Assembly: GCA_947304695.1 (NCBI GenBank) | Contig: CAMZBS010000017.1 | Coordinates: 1 to 29,010 of the forward strand | DNA: 29,010 nt | DNA from: an uncultured Prevotella sp. | GTDB lineage: Bacteria > Bacteroidota > Bacteroidia > Bacteroidales > Bacteroidaceae | Direction: 5' to 3' | Shown here: positions 1 through 10,100 of the stretch, in pieces | Position numbering within the stretch: the first letter of the stretch is position 1 | Layout of the letters: each line of letters opens with the position of its first letter | The notes under the pieces: model-generated | What the model saw: the letters and a program-made list of their open reading frames with translations, nothing else | What the model was told of the DNA's origin: nothing | Databases searched by the model: none | Program-made: the position numbers and the translations under genes

Positions 1-50
1 AATTAAACTATTCACAAACTTTTCACAGAGGCTCAAACTTTCACATTTTT

Positions 51-182
51 CCTCGTAGGAAGTGCCTAACTGCCTCATAGGAAATGCCTATCTGCCTCAT
101 AGGAAATGCCTATCTGCCTCATAGGAAATGCCTATCTGCCTCACCGAAAGTGCCTATCTGCCTCATAGGAAATGCCTAACTG
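51..182. repeat. Six tandem 22-bp repeats, each with a small inverted repeat
   Basis: Six directly abutting 22-bp units start at 51, 73, 95, 117, 139 and 161. The commonest unit reads CCTCATAGGAAATGCCTATC plus TG. Units 2, 3 and 4 are identical; units 1 and 6 end in CTAACTG rather than CTATCTG; unit 5 has ACCGA in place of ATAGG. Most units carry ATAGG-N5-CCTAT, which could form a 5-bp hairpin, and unit 5 has lost one arm. A degenerate CCTTGCAGG follows at 183. There are no unique spacers, so this is not a CRISPR array. It lies about 70 bp upstream of the first promoter. Positions 1-50 show nothing I recognise. Confidence 0.9.
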
Positions 183-252
183 CCTTGCAGGCCGTTTTTA
201 GCATCCACAATGCTGTTTGTTATTGATTATTGCGAAAAATGGGCCGAATCGC

Positions 253-283
253 TTGGAGAATTGGATAATTTGTCGTATCTTTG
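253..283 (+). promoter_or_regulatory. Bacteroidota-type promoter for the first cassette
   Basis: A TATCTTTG box at 276-283 matches the TAnnTTTG -7 consensus of the Bacteroidota primary sigma factor. A TTG at 253-255 lies 20 nt upstream, the right spacing for the -33 element. It is the only such box seen between the tandem repeats and the LRR gene start at 378, giving a 5' leader of roughly 85-90 nt. The same box with the same TTG spacing recurs at 22895-22925. Confidence 0.75.
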
Positions 284-290
284 CCCCGTA

Positions 291-308
291 AACAATCTAA
301 TTATTGTT
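291..308 (+). promoter_or_regulatory. 5' leader hairpin, first cassette
   Basis: AACAAT (291-296) and ATTGTT (303-308) are perfect complements around a 6-nt loop, starting 8 nt after the -7 box, so at or next to the expected transcript start. The stem is AT-rich and weak. The same position in the second cassette also holds a hairpin with different stem bases, which argues for a conserved structure, perhaps protecting the mRNA 5' end. The function is inference. Confidence 0.4.
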
Positions 309-313
309 AACTT

Positions 314-340
314 ATGAGAAATTTCAACCGTATAGGTTGA
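314..340 (+). other. Possible 8-codon leader ORF upstream of the LRR gene
   Basis: ATG at 314 opens MRNFNRIG followed by TGA at 338-340. The preceding bases (AACTTATGAGAAAT) match those at the real start codon of the second-cassette LRR gene (12270), which begins MRNLLT. In this copy that ancestral start is closed after eight codons and the true signal peptide starts at 378. It may be a translated leader, or simply the relic of the old start codon. Confidence 0.3.
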
Positions 341-377
341 GAAAATGCAGTTCATTGAAGCTAAATAAACTATAAGT

Positions 378-3300
378 ATGAATAGAATAGTGAAAAATGT
401 CATCATGACGCTTTGCCTGCTGACAGGGCTGTTAGCCAGTCCTTTCGTGCCGATACACGCAACAGACTTACCCGACCCTGTCGACGGCGTACTGACCATC
501 ACGGTCACTGCCGAGGGCGAGTTTTACAACAATTATACCGTCAATGCTATTCGGGGAACGGGTGCCACACGCCTCAAGGTCATCGGTCCGCTGAACAACA
601 GTGACATCCAGCGTGTGGCAGGTGTATTCATTAGCAGCAGTTCGATAGATATCCGGCAGTTAGACCTCAGCGAAGCCGAGTTCACCACGATGCCGAACAG
701 TATTTTTTATATTGCCTCTAACTACGGCACCTGCTATCTCACGGAGATTGTGTTCCCTGAAGGACTCACCGCCATTCCGAGCTCGTGTTTTTACAACTGT
801 CGTTATCTTTCGTCTGTCAACATCCCCTCGACAGTGACCCGCATTGGCTCGAGTGCATTCTTTGGTTGCAGTAGCTTGCCTGCCACGCTTACCATCAACG
901 TCAGCGGGCCGCTCGAAATCGAAAGTGGTGTCTATAGTAACGGCGTTGCCTTAACCGCTATCAGCATCACTGCTGGCGGCGATGTAACGCTCGGGAACAG
1001 CAATACACAGACACAGCCCTTCACCTCCGGCAAACTGACGAGCTTTGAACTGCACACGCCCGGCAAGCTGACTACCTGCAATGAGCTGTTTACCAGGGCG
1101 GCAGGTACGTTGCTCACCGCCACGCTCGATGCCCGTGGAGAAGGCAGTACTTTGGGAACAAAAACTTTCCAGAGTTGTAGTAATCTCACCTCCGTCACCC
1201 TCCCCGCAGGCCTTACTGACATCGGGTATCGGGCGTTCTATCAGTGTACTTCACTGGAAAGCCTCACCATCCCCTCGACGGTGACTAGCATCGGGCAGGA
1301 GGCGTTCAAAGGTTGTACTTCACTGGAAAGCCCCACCTTCCCCTCATCGTTGACCAGCATCGGGCAGGAGGCGTTCTATCAGTGTACATCGTTTGGTTCG
1401 CTTGACCTGAGCCAGACGCAGCTCACCACCATCGGGCAGCAAGCCTTCCGCGATTGTTCTGCCATCACCAGCCTATCTCTGCCTGACGGCATCACCTCGG
1501 TCGGTGCTAATGCCTTCCGCGACTGCTCGTTGCTCACCGCCCTCGACCTGAGCGGTGCCACGATGACCGAGATACCTGCAAGTATGTGTGAAGGATGCCT
1601 TGCACTCAGCAGCATCCTGCTGCCTGCCACAGTCACCAGCATCGGCAACTGGGCGTTCTACAACTGCAAGGCGCTCACCACCCTCGACCTGAGCCAGATG
1701 AGCTTCACCGCCATACCGGAAAGCGTATGCTATGGCTGTGAGTTGCTCAGCACCCTCCTATTGCCTGCCAACTATACCAGCATCGGCAATTATGCGTTCT
1801 CCAAATGCAAGGCGCTGACAACGTTCGGCATTCCCTCGACAGTGACCTCTATAGGCAATTATGCTTTCTCCGAATGCAGCAGCCTGCAGGCCATCACCAT
1901 TCCCGAAGACGTCACTGAGATGGGCACTGAAATATTCGAGGATTGTACGGCCCTGACTACGGCCAGCGTGCAAGCCAACGTCGCCTTATTGCCTTACGAA
2001 ACATTCCGCGGCTGCACGTCGCTCGCCACCGTGACGCTCAACGACCATATCACCGAACTGGGCAGCAACTGCTTCTTGGGCTGCTGGGCACTCGCAGGTA
2101 TCACCCTGCCCAGCAACCTCACCACCATAGGCAGTAGTGCATTCAACCAATGCTATTCACTGAGCCAGATTCTGCTGCCCGCTTCGCTGACCTCCATCGG
2201 CAGCAGTGCTTTCAGATCCTGCTCCAGCCTCACCGTGCTTGAGGTGCCCGAAGGCATTACCCAAATTCCAAACGCTATGCTGCAGTACTGTACACACCTG
2301 CAGTCGCTCTATCTGCCCAGCACCATCACTGAAATAGGTGAATATGCATTACAATTGAACTCCCACCCCCAGTATACGGTAACCCTTGATGAACTCATTG
2401 ATGTGCATGTGGCAGCCACCACACCGCCTACTGTTGGAGCTCAGTATGGGGTTTCATTCTCCAATGTGACGCTCTATGTGCCGGAGGCCAGCGTTGAAGC
2501 CTACACGGCAGCTAACTTCTGGAAGAGCTTCCGGGTCATCTACGCCGACCAGACCACCCTTGCGACGCTCGATGACACGGAGTATGGCTTATTGCAGACG
2601 CTTTACACCGCATTGGACGGAGAAAACTGGACGCGCAAATGGACCTTCGGCGCCACGAAGGACGAGACACCCTTGCCCTACGGCGTGAGGCTGCATAATG
2701 GCCATGTGGTGCAACTCCTGCTGAGCGGCAACAACCTGAGCGGCACGCTGCCAGTGGAGCTGATGCAGTTCCCGCAGCTATGGCTTATAGACCTGAGCAA
2801 TAACCAGCTCAGCGGTAAGGTTGACGATGTATTCAACAGCATGCCGGTGAACACGGCACTGACCAGCCTCAACCTGAATGACAACCAGCTGACGGGTAAC
2901 ATCGGACTCATGAGACAGTACGTGGGTAATGATAGGGTGGATAAGCTGCCCAACCTTTCCACCCTGAAGATAGCCCGCAACAGGATTCGCGATGTGAAGC
3001 CCGAGCTGGCCACCCATATCAGCACCAGTAGCAGCTATTTTGACATTGGAGGACAAGACCTCACCAGCGAGGTGAACCCCGTGACCGATCAGCCATATAC
3101 TTTCACTGACTTTGCACTGGCGAACAGAGAGGCTTTTGCCAATCTCTTCCCCTCTATTCTGGCTTACTATCACAGCAACAACTCTCCCGGCTACTACAAC
3201 ACGGACTACGTGATAAGGCCGATAGACAGCGACAACCCGTGGGCCGTCAGACTGTATAGAAACTTCTGGGGCAATGATTACAATCCTGCCAATGTGTATA

Positions 3301-4088
3301 TCTATCAGACAGACGTGAGCACATGGAACTACGATGCTCCGAACACACTGGTGTACTTTAGCGAAAGGACTTCAGGAAGCCAGATGATCATCACCTTCGA
3401 CTTTGCCATGGGCGATGTGAACTACGACGGCCATGTGAATGTGAGCGACCTGCAAAAGCTCATCAACTTTGCCATGCAGTTCGAGACTATGCAAACGTCA
3501 ACGCCCTTCAACTTCTATGCGGGCAACACAAGTACCCTCGACGATGGCGAAACGCTCACGATCGACGTGCTCGATGTGATTAGTGAGGTGAACCTGCTTC
3601 TGGATCGGGACATCGTGCCCAGTTTGTCAAGCAGAAAGGCCCATCCTCTCCCAGTGGCAGAGGAGGATGTCTATCAGGCTGCACTCAGCATTGAAGGTGG
3701 CCAACTCGTATTGGAGAGCGAGCAGCCAGTAGCAGCCCTCGACCTGACCGTTTCGGGCGGCAGTGTTGAGTGGAGTCGCGAACTGAGCCTCTTCAGCCGC
3801 AAGAGTCGTGGCAGCCGCACCATCTTCTATTCGCTGATGGGCAATGTGCTGCCAGCCGGACGCACAGTGCTGGGCACCATAGGAAGCGGTGTCGACGTCC
3901 TGTCGGCTCAGCTTTGCGATCAACAAGGCCAGCTCATTGCTACTGCCTTTGGCAGCGAGACCACCGGCATCAGCACGGTGACAGTCCATTCCGCTGTCGA
4001 CACTCCCTTCGACCTGCAGGGCAGAAAGACCCAAGGACAACTAAAGCATGGTGTCTACATCGTAAACGGTAAGAAAATAGTGAAGTAA
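378..4088 (+). CDS. Secreted BspA-like leucine-rich repeat protein with dockerin-like segment, copy 1
   Basis: This 1236-aa protein starts with a signal peptide (about residues 1-28, hydrophobic core LCLLTGLLASPF). Residues about 120-650 are a long array of roughly 23-residue BspA/LRR_5 repeats of the form 'LxxIxIPxxVTxIGxxAFxxC', closed by an 'LYVPEASVEAYTAANFW' segment. Residues about 730-880 are a second, plant-type LRR block (LSGNNLSGTLP, LSNNQLSGKV). Residues about 1011-1078 are dockerin-like: GDVNYDGHVNVSDL is a canonical Ca loop, followed by a degenerate second half. A short beta-rich module precedes the tail FDLQGRK...GVYIVNGKKIVK, which resembles type IX secretion sorting tails. BspA-type LRR proteins are known for adhesion to host or microbial surfaces. 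The next gene starts 18 nt downstream, so the two are co-transcribed. The exact ligand cannot be told. Confidence 0.9.
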   Translation: MNRIVKNVIMTLCLLTGLLASPFVPIHATDLPDPVDGVLTITVTAEGEFYNNYTVNAIRGTGATRLKVIGPLNNSDIQRVAGVFISSSSIDIRQLDLSEAEFTTMPNSIFYIASNYGTCYLTEIVFPEGLTAIPSSCFYNCRYLSSVNIPSTVTRIGSSAFFGCSSLPATLTINVSGPLEIESGVYSNGVALTAISITAGGDVTLGNSNTQTQPFTSGKLTSFELHTPGKLTTCNELFTRAAGTLLTATLDARGEGSTLGTKTFQSCSNLTSVTLPAGLTDIGYRAFYQCTSLESLTIPSTVTSIGQEAFKGCTSLESPTFPSSLTSIGQEAFYQCTSFGSLDLSQTQLTTIGQQAFRDCSAITSLSLPDGITSVGANAFRDCSLLTALDLSGATMTEIPASMCEGCLALSSILLPATVTSIGNWAFYNCKALTTLDLSQMSFTAIPESVCYGCELLSTLLLPANYTSIGNYAFSKCKALTTFGIPSTVTSIGNYAFSECSSLQAITIPEDVTEMGTEIFEDCTALTTASVQANVALLPYETFRGCTSLATVTLNDHITELGSNCFLGCWALAGITLPSNLTTIGSSAFNQCYSLSQILLPASLTSIGSSAFRSCSSLTVLEVPEGITQIPNAMLQYCTHLQSLYLPSTITEIGEYALQLNSHPQYTVTLDELIDVHVAATTPPTVGAQYGVSFSNVTLYVPEASVEAYTAANFWKSFRVIYADQTTLATLDDTEYGLLQTLYTALDGENWTRKWTFGATKDETPLPYGVRLHNGHVVQLLLSGNNLSGTLPVELMQFPQLWLIDLSNNQLSGKVDDVFNSMPVNTALTSLNLNDNQLTGNIGLMRQYVGNDRVDKLPNLSTLKIARNRIRDVKPELATHISTSSSYFDIGGQDLTSEVNPVTDQPYTFTDFALANREAFANLFPSILAYYHSNNSPGYYNTDYVIRPIDSDNPWAVRLYRNFWGNDYNPANVYIYQTDVSTWNYDAPNTLVYFSERTSGSQMIITFDFAMGDVNYDGHVNVSDLQKLINFAMQFETMQTSTPFNFYAGNTSTLDDGETLTIDVLDVISEVNLLLDRDIVPSLSSRKAHPLPVAEEDVYQAALSIEGGQLVLESEQPVAALDLTVSGGSVEWSRELSLFSRKSRGSRTIFYSLMGNVLPAGRTVLGTIGSGVDVLSAQLCDQQGQLIATAFGSETTGISTVTVHSAVDTPFDLQGRKTQGQLKHGVYIVNGKKIVK
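1239..1376 (+). repeat. Two near-identical 69-bp LRR repeat units
   Basis: Units 1239-1307 and 1308-1376 are each 69 bp (23 codons) and share long identical stretches such as TGTACTTCACTGGAAAGCC and GCATCGGGCAGGAGGCGTTC. The first 11 bases of unit 1 (TATCAGTGTAC) recur at 1377. Other LRR units in this gene are far more diverged at DNA level, so these look like a recent in-frame expansion inside the LRR array. Confidence 0.75.
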
Positions 4089-4106
4089 CGAAAGAATCAG
4101 CAAGAT

Positions 4107-7100
4107 ATGAAAAAGACCATACTATTTCTTTTCACGTCACTGCTGCTTATCGCAGTGGGAGCGCAAGCACAGCAGGTGAACAAACTGTATGTTGGCAACG
4201 TGAGTTGCATGAAGAGTGTGTCGGTAGACGTGCCCTTTTATCTTGACAACACCAGTCTCAACGTGGTGGCCGTACAGTTTGATGTCACCGTGCCAGAGGG
4301 CACCAGCATCGGCACCTCGTCGTCGGCCTTCAATATGGATGCCAATCGCGTGGTCGATCATCAGCATAGCATCGTCTCGCTTGGTTCCAATAAGTACCGC
4401 GTCATGGTGCTGTCGCCCACCAACTCGTCTTTCCGTGCCAACAAGGGAAAGCTGTTTACGTTGACTACCAGCGTGGACGGGAATGCCGACCTGCAGGTGG
4501 ATGAGACCTATCCGATAACAATCAGCCATGTGGTGATTGGCGACGCTGATGGGCGTAACGTGATGACAGGCTATGCCGACGGTTCACTCACCATTGCCCC
4601 CAGTCCCGACTTCACGGTGAACAATGTGCAGCTGACGGCTGTCAACGACCAGACGGGTGTCACCACCTTGAAGCCCGGCGATAACTTCACCTTGGAGTGG
4701 ACGGTGAATAATATCGGCACTGTGAAGAGCGATGCCGGATGGAGTGAGCAGATTGTCCTGGTCTCAACAGCCACCAACGAACGCTGTCTCGTTGCCATCA
4801 GCCGTCATGTCGACGAGCGGTTGGAGAGCGGTGCCTCGCTGCCGGTGAGCGAGAAGTTCACCGTGCCCCGCATTCCCGGTCTCGACGGGTCTTTCAAGGT
4901 ACAGGTGGAGCTGGTGCCCAATAAGGAAAGCGGTGAGCACATCGGTTATCAGAACAACAATACAACTGTCAGCTCTTCCTCCTACACCATGGGCAAGAGC
5001 CTCTTCCTGACGTTGCAACGCAGTGACATTGCCGAGCCGGGCAATGGAAATCAGAATCGCTATTATGTCACGCTGGAACGCAGTGGTAGCCGCCTGCAGG
5101 CGCAGACCTTCAACGTGAGCCTTACGCCAGCCGATCCGCGCCTCTCACTGGGAACCAACTCGGTCACGATCAGCCAGAAAAACTCGTCTTCCTCGTTCAG
5201 CTTCTTGGTGACCGACGACGATCTGCTCAACGGAACCTTGGAAGACATTGTTGACTTTACCATTACGGCTGCTGCCGCTAACGGTTATGCGGCCGCGTCG
5301 GCGACGGGTCACCTGATTGACGATGAGCATCCCGACTTGCATGTAATCCTCTCGAAGACCCTTATTGACGAAAGCGACGAACTGACGCTCACCGTCATCG
5401 CCGACACCGCCCGTTTGCCCCAGTCCGACCTCAAGGTACAGCTGACCAACAACGCATCCTCACGCTTCAAGATGCCGTCCAGTGTGACCATTCCCGCAGG
5501 CACTGCATCGGCATCAACCACTATCAAAGCCTACGACGACAATGTGGTGGCCGACACGGTTGCCGTGCGCTTCACGGCTTCTGCCACAGGCTACAACAAC
5601 GGTCATGCCGATGCCTTCCTGAGCGACAACGACATGCCTCAGCTCACCCTTACGCTCAGCTCCAGCACCGTGAGCGAAGGGGCCGGCGCCAATGCCGTTG
5701 CCTGTGTGCTGAAGCGCGACAAGACCAACGCACCGCTTACTGTCTACGTGAGTACTTCCAACGAAAGCCTGGTCTACGGCAACTATAGAATCTTCACCAT
5801 GGCCAAGGGCCAGAGCCAGTATAAGTTCTACCTGCACGTCATCGACAACTCCATGGTGGAAGACGACCGTGAAGTGACGCTCCGCGTGGCGGCCTACTAC
5901 AGTTCATGCAGCTGTCAGACCACCGGTAAGGTGGGCGGCACGGCTGAAAAGACGCTGACCGTTGTCGACGACGACGGCCCTACGCTGTCCCTGACAACGA
6001 CCATGCCCAACATCTTGGAAGGCAGCATCGGCAACATGTTCACCGTGTCGCGCAACAACGAGACCACCTCGCCACTGACCGTGACACTGAGTACCCTTGG
6101 CAATCATCCTGATATGCAGTTCCCCGCTCTGGTGACCATTCCTGCCGGAGAAAGCAGCACCACCTTCGAAGTCAGGGTCGACCAGAACAGTCAGAACGGC
6201 GACTCCCGCACCATTACCCTGGTGGCCAAATCCGATGGCTATGCCCGAGGCTCGTGCCTGGTGATGGTCACCGACCAGACCCTGCCCGATGCCACCATTG
6301 AGATGAGCGTGGAGAGCAGCGAGGTCTATGCCACCGTTCCGGCTGCGGTGAGGCTGACCGTACACAACTACGGCTACGCACCGCTGCCAAAGAAAACACC
6401 TATTTCCATTGTCGTAGACGGCAGAGCGGTGGAAACCATCTATACAAAATCAGCATTGGGAGCCGGAGAAATATCAGTGATGCCCATTGTGGCGACCGCT
6501 GTGCTGAGCGACAAGCCTCGTCAGGTTTCCGTCTACGCCGTGGTGAACGACGGGGGTGAGAATCCTGAGATAAACTATGCCAACAATGCCAGTCCGACGG
6601 TGACGGTGAATGTGCTGCCCCTGCTGGAAGCCACCCAGGTAGAGACCGTCGAGGACGATTATCAGAGCGAGGAAACCGTGCATATCAGCGGTGAGACAAC
6701 AGGCATGGTGAACCACGAAGCCGACCTCGAAGTCTACATCGTGCAAGGCGGCACCCGTATTGCCCTGCAGACCAAGACCGACGAGGAAGGACGCTTTGCC
6801 GTGGACTGGACGCCCTCCTTGGGCATGGCCGGACCCTTCGGCATTGGTGCCTGCATGCCAGGCGAGGACCTTACCCGTTCGCTCAAAGACATCTATGTCT
6901 ATGGCATGCGCCGTGCTGGGGGCACTTTCCTGGCCAACGAAATGGAGGTGGGCGAGAGTCAGAACGGCTATATTGACATTGTCAATCCCGGCACGAGAAC
7001 CCTCCGCAATGTGCAAACCACCATCGTTAGTTGTCCCGACAACGTAACCCTGACGTTCGAAGAAGTAGGCATCTTGGCACCAGGACAGACCAAGCAGATG

Positions 7101-10100
7101 ACCTACCACCTGACGGGTCTGGGCGTTTCACCCAGCTTCAAGGAGTGGCAGACAGCTCAGCTGCGCATCACCTCAGACGAGGGTGCTGTGATGCTGCAGA
7201 CCATTAATTTCGTGATCTATCCCTCCGTGCCGCAGCTGAAGTCCACCGTTAGCAGCATAAACACCACGATGGTCATAGACACCCTGCGCACCTACGAGTT
7301 CACCATCTATAACGAAGGACGCAAGGAAACGGGTGAGATCACCGTCGATGTGGGCAACACCGCATGGCTCACCACAGCCACACCTCGCCGCATGGCGTCG
7401 CTGGCTTCGGGCGAGGCAGCCACGGTGGTGCTGCAGATGCGCCCGACGAGCGACATGGAAGCTAACAGCGTGTGGCAAGGAGGCATCTTTATCAGTGCGG
7501 CCAATGGCGGCAACGACTTGTCGATACCCATGCGTGTGGAGTGCGTCTCGGAGAAGACCGGCACACTGACGGTCGATGTGTGGGACGAGTTTACGGCCAA
7601 CACCGAAGAGGCTCCCCATGTGAGTGGTGCCACGGTGGCCGTGCTGCATCCCGTCACCCAGAAGCTGCTGCGCCAGGACGTGACCGGCGAAAGCGGCATC
7701 GTGACCTTCGAGTACCTGCCTGAAGGCCAGTACCTGCTGAAAGTTACCCATCCCAAGCATGACAGCTATTTAGAGACGGTCATGGTGTCGCCTGCACGCA
7801 CCACGAGCCAGCGCGCCTTCATCACCTACAGTGCCATCACCATTGAGATGGTCTACGAACCCACCGAGGTGGAGGATGTCTACGACATTACCACCGTGGT
7901 GAACTATGAGACGCAGGTGCCTGCCCCTGTGGTGAAGATGGACATGCCCGAAAAACTATTGGTGGAAGAACTTCAGACACCTTATATATATTATGTGACG
8001 CTGACCAACGTGGGACTCCTGACCGCGAAGAACGTGGAGTTCGAAACTGAGACGGAGTGGGGCGACTACCGGTTCACACCGCTCATTGAAGGCCCGTGGA
8101 ACATCCTTCCGCAGCAGAGCGTGATCATTCCCGTGGAGATTACCAAGGTGAGCGATGGTACGGCTCAGGCCCGTGGTGCTTGGGGGCCGGGACGCAGAAA
8201 GCTTGGCAAAACAGGAACCGAATGTGCGCTGGGAGCCATGTCGAAGTGGAAAGGTTCTTGCGCAGGCTTGGCCAACAGCGATGACTCGCAGGAATATATG
8301 GCGAAGCAGTTGATGCAGGTGAACGACGGCTGTGCCGTTGTTTCCGACGTGGTCAATCTTATCAACAACGTGCTGAGCTCCTTTGGCTTCCGTCCTTCGG
8401 GCGGTGGCTGGACTTCCAAAACGCCTAAGGCCTCCAACTTTTCGAAAACTCCGTCGGGTAAAGGCGTGACTCATGTGAGCTGTGACCCCTGCCTGTACGA
8501 CAATGCCGATGACTATATTGATGCGGTACAAGACATGAAATGGAGAAAGAAAGGCGGTAAATTGCGCATGGTCAAGGGAACAGCAAGACTCTTGAAGCCA
8601 TGTCCGAATGGCACACCGCCTCCCGGCTGGCCTGGAGAAGGTGGTATGGAAAGCCGTCAGCAGACCAGAGGCACGAAAGTGCTCTACAATATTATCCCCG
8701 ACAGCATGAGCAACGCTTCGCTCATGGACTGCTATCGTGAGATTGTGAAGGTCATCACGCCAGTGGAAGCTGATGTCATAGAGATTCCCGGACTGGTTAT
8801 CACCACCGATGCACTGGTGGAGATTCCTTCCTGGCATCCGTCCTACCTGAGAGCTTGGCTGACGAACACGGGCATTGCCCACGACCTGAACTACCACGAC
8901 ATGGGCTATATCTACTATGTCATGGGCAACACGAAATACCCGCTCATTGAGACCGAAGAGGCTCAGGCACTGGTGGCAGCCTTCCAGGCGGCGATATGGC
9001 CCACCGACGAACAGATAGCCGCACTCCATCCCGAAGCCCTCAACGATGAGCAATATGCGGCTGTCGTTGACCGCCTTCGTAACTTCAACACCCAACAGTT
9101 CAACCTGCTCGACTCGCTGGCCGAACGTGTCCAGGCAGACCGGATGGAGCTCAACCGTCTGGGCTACTATGACGCTCAGGAGCTTTGTGAGACCGAGGCC
9201 GATAAAGCACTTGAAGGACTCAACACCAATCAGACCTCATCGTGTGCCAGCGTGAAGCTGCAGATGTCGCAGCAGCTCACCATGACCCGTCAGGCCGTGC
9301 GCGGCACACTTACCGTGGTGAACGGAGCCCAGACCGGCGACATGACCGACGTGAAGCTCAACCTTGTGGTCACCGATCCCTACGGCAATGTGGCTACTTC
9401 CCACCTCATGGAGATTCACACCGAGAGCATCACCGGCTTCGAGGGCGAGGCTGACTTTGAGAGCGGATGGACGCTGGGAGCCGGTAAGACCGGCGAGGCC
9501 AAGATCATCTTCATTCCCACGAAGTATGCTGCCCCCACCGAGCCGCTGCTGTACACCTTCGCTGGAACCATCTCGTTCGTCGACCCCTTCACGGGTCAGG
9601 AGATGACCCGCGAGCTGGAGACCGAACGCCTCACCGTGGCACCCAGCCCCAACCTGGAGCTGACCTACTTCATGCAGCGTGACATCATGGGCGACGACCC
9701 GCTCACCGATGAGGTGGAACCCGTCGTGCCCTCGCAGTTCACCCTGCTCATCAACAACAAGGGCTATGGCGATGCCACGAAGGTCAAGATGGTGACCCGC
9801 CAGCCCGAAATCATAGACAATGAGAAAGGACTGCTGGCCGACTATGAGATTATCAGTTCGCAGCTCAACGGCGGCGAGAAGACACTGGCCCTGGGCAGCA
9901 GCGTGACCACCGACTTCGGCGACATCCCGGCCCACTCGCAAGCCTACGCCCAGTGGTGGCTGGCAAGTAGTCTGACAGGCCACTTCACCGACTATGCCGT
10001 GGAGGCTACCCATGTGACCTCTTACGATAATCCCGATCTGACGCTGCTCGACACGGTGACCATCCACGAGCTGATCCACCAGATTGTCATTCCCGGAGGA

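Noticed and set aside
51..182. Possible CRISPR array
   Set aside because: The 22-bp units abut directly with no unique spacers, and no cas gene is present.
10065..10079. Zinc metalloprotease call for the giants on the basis of HELIH
   Set aside because: The motif sits in a beta-type context without a visible third ligand, so no enzymatic call was made.
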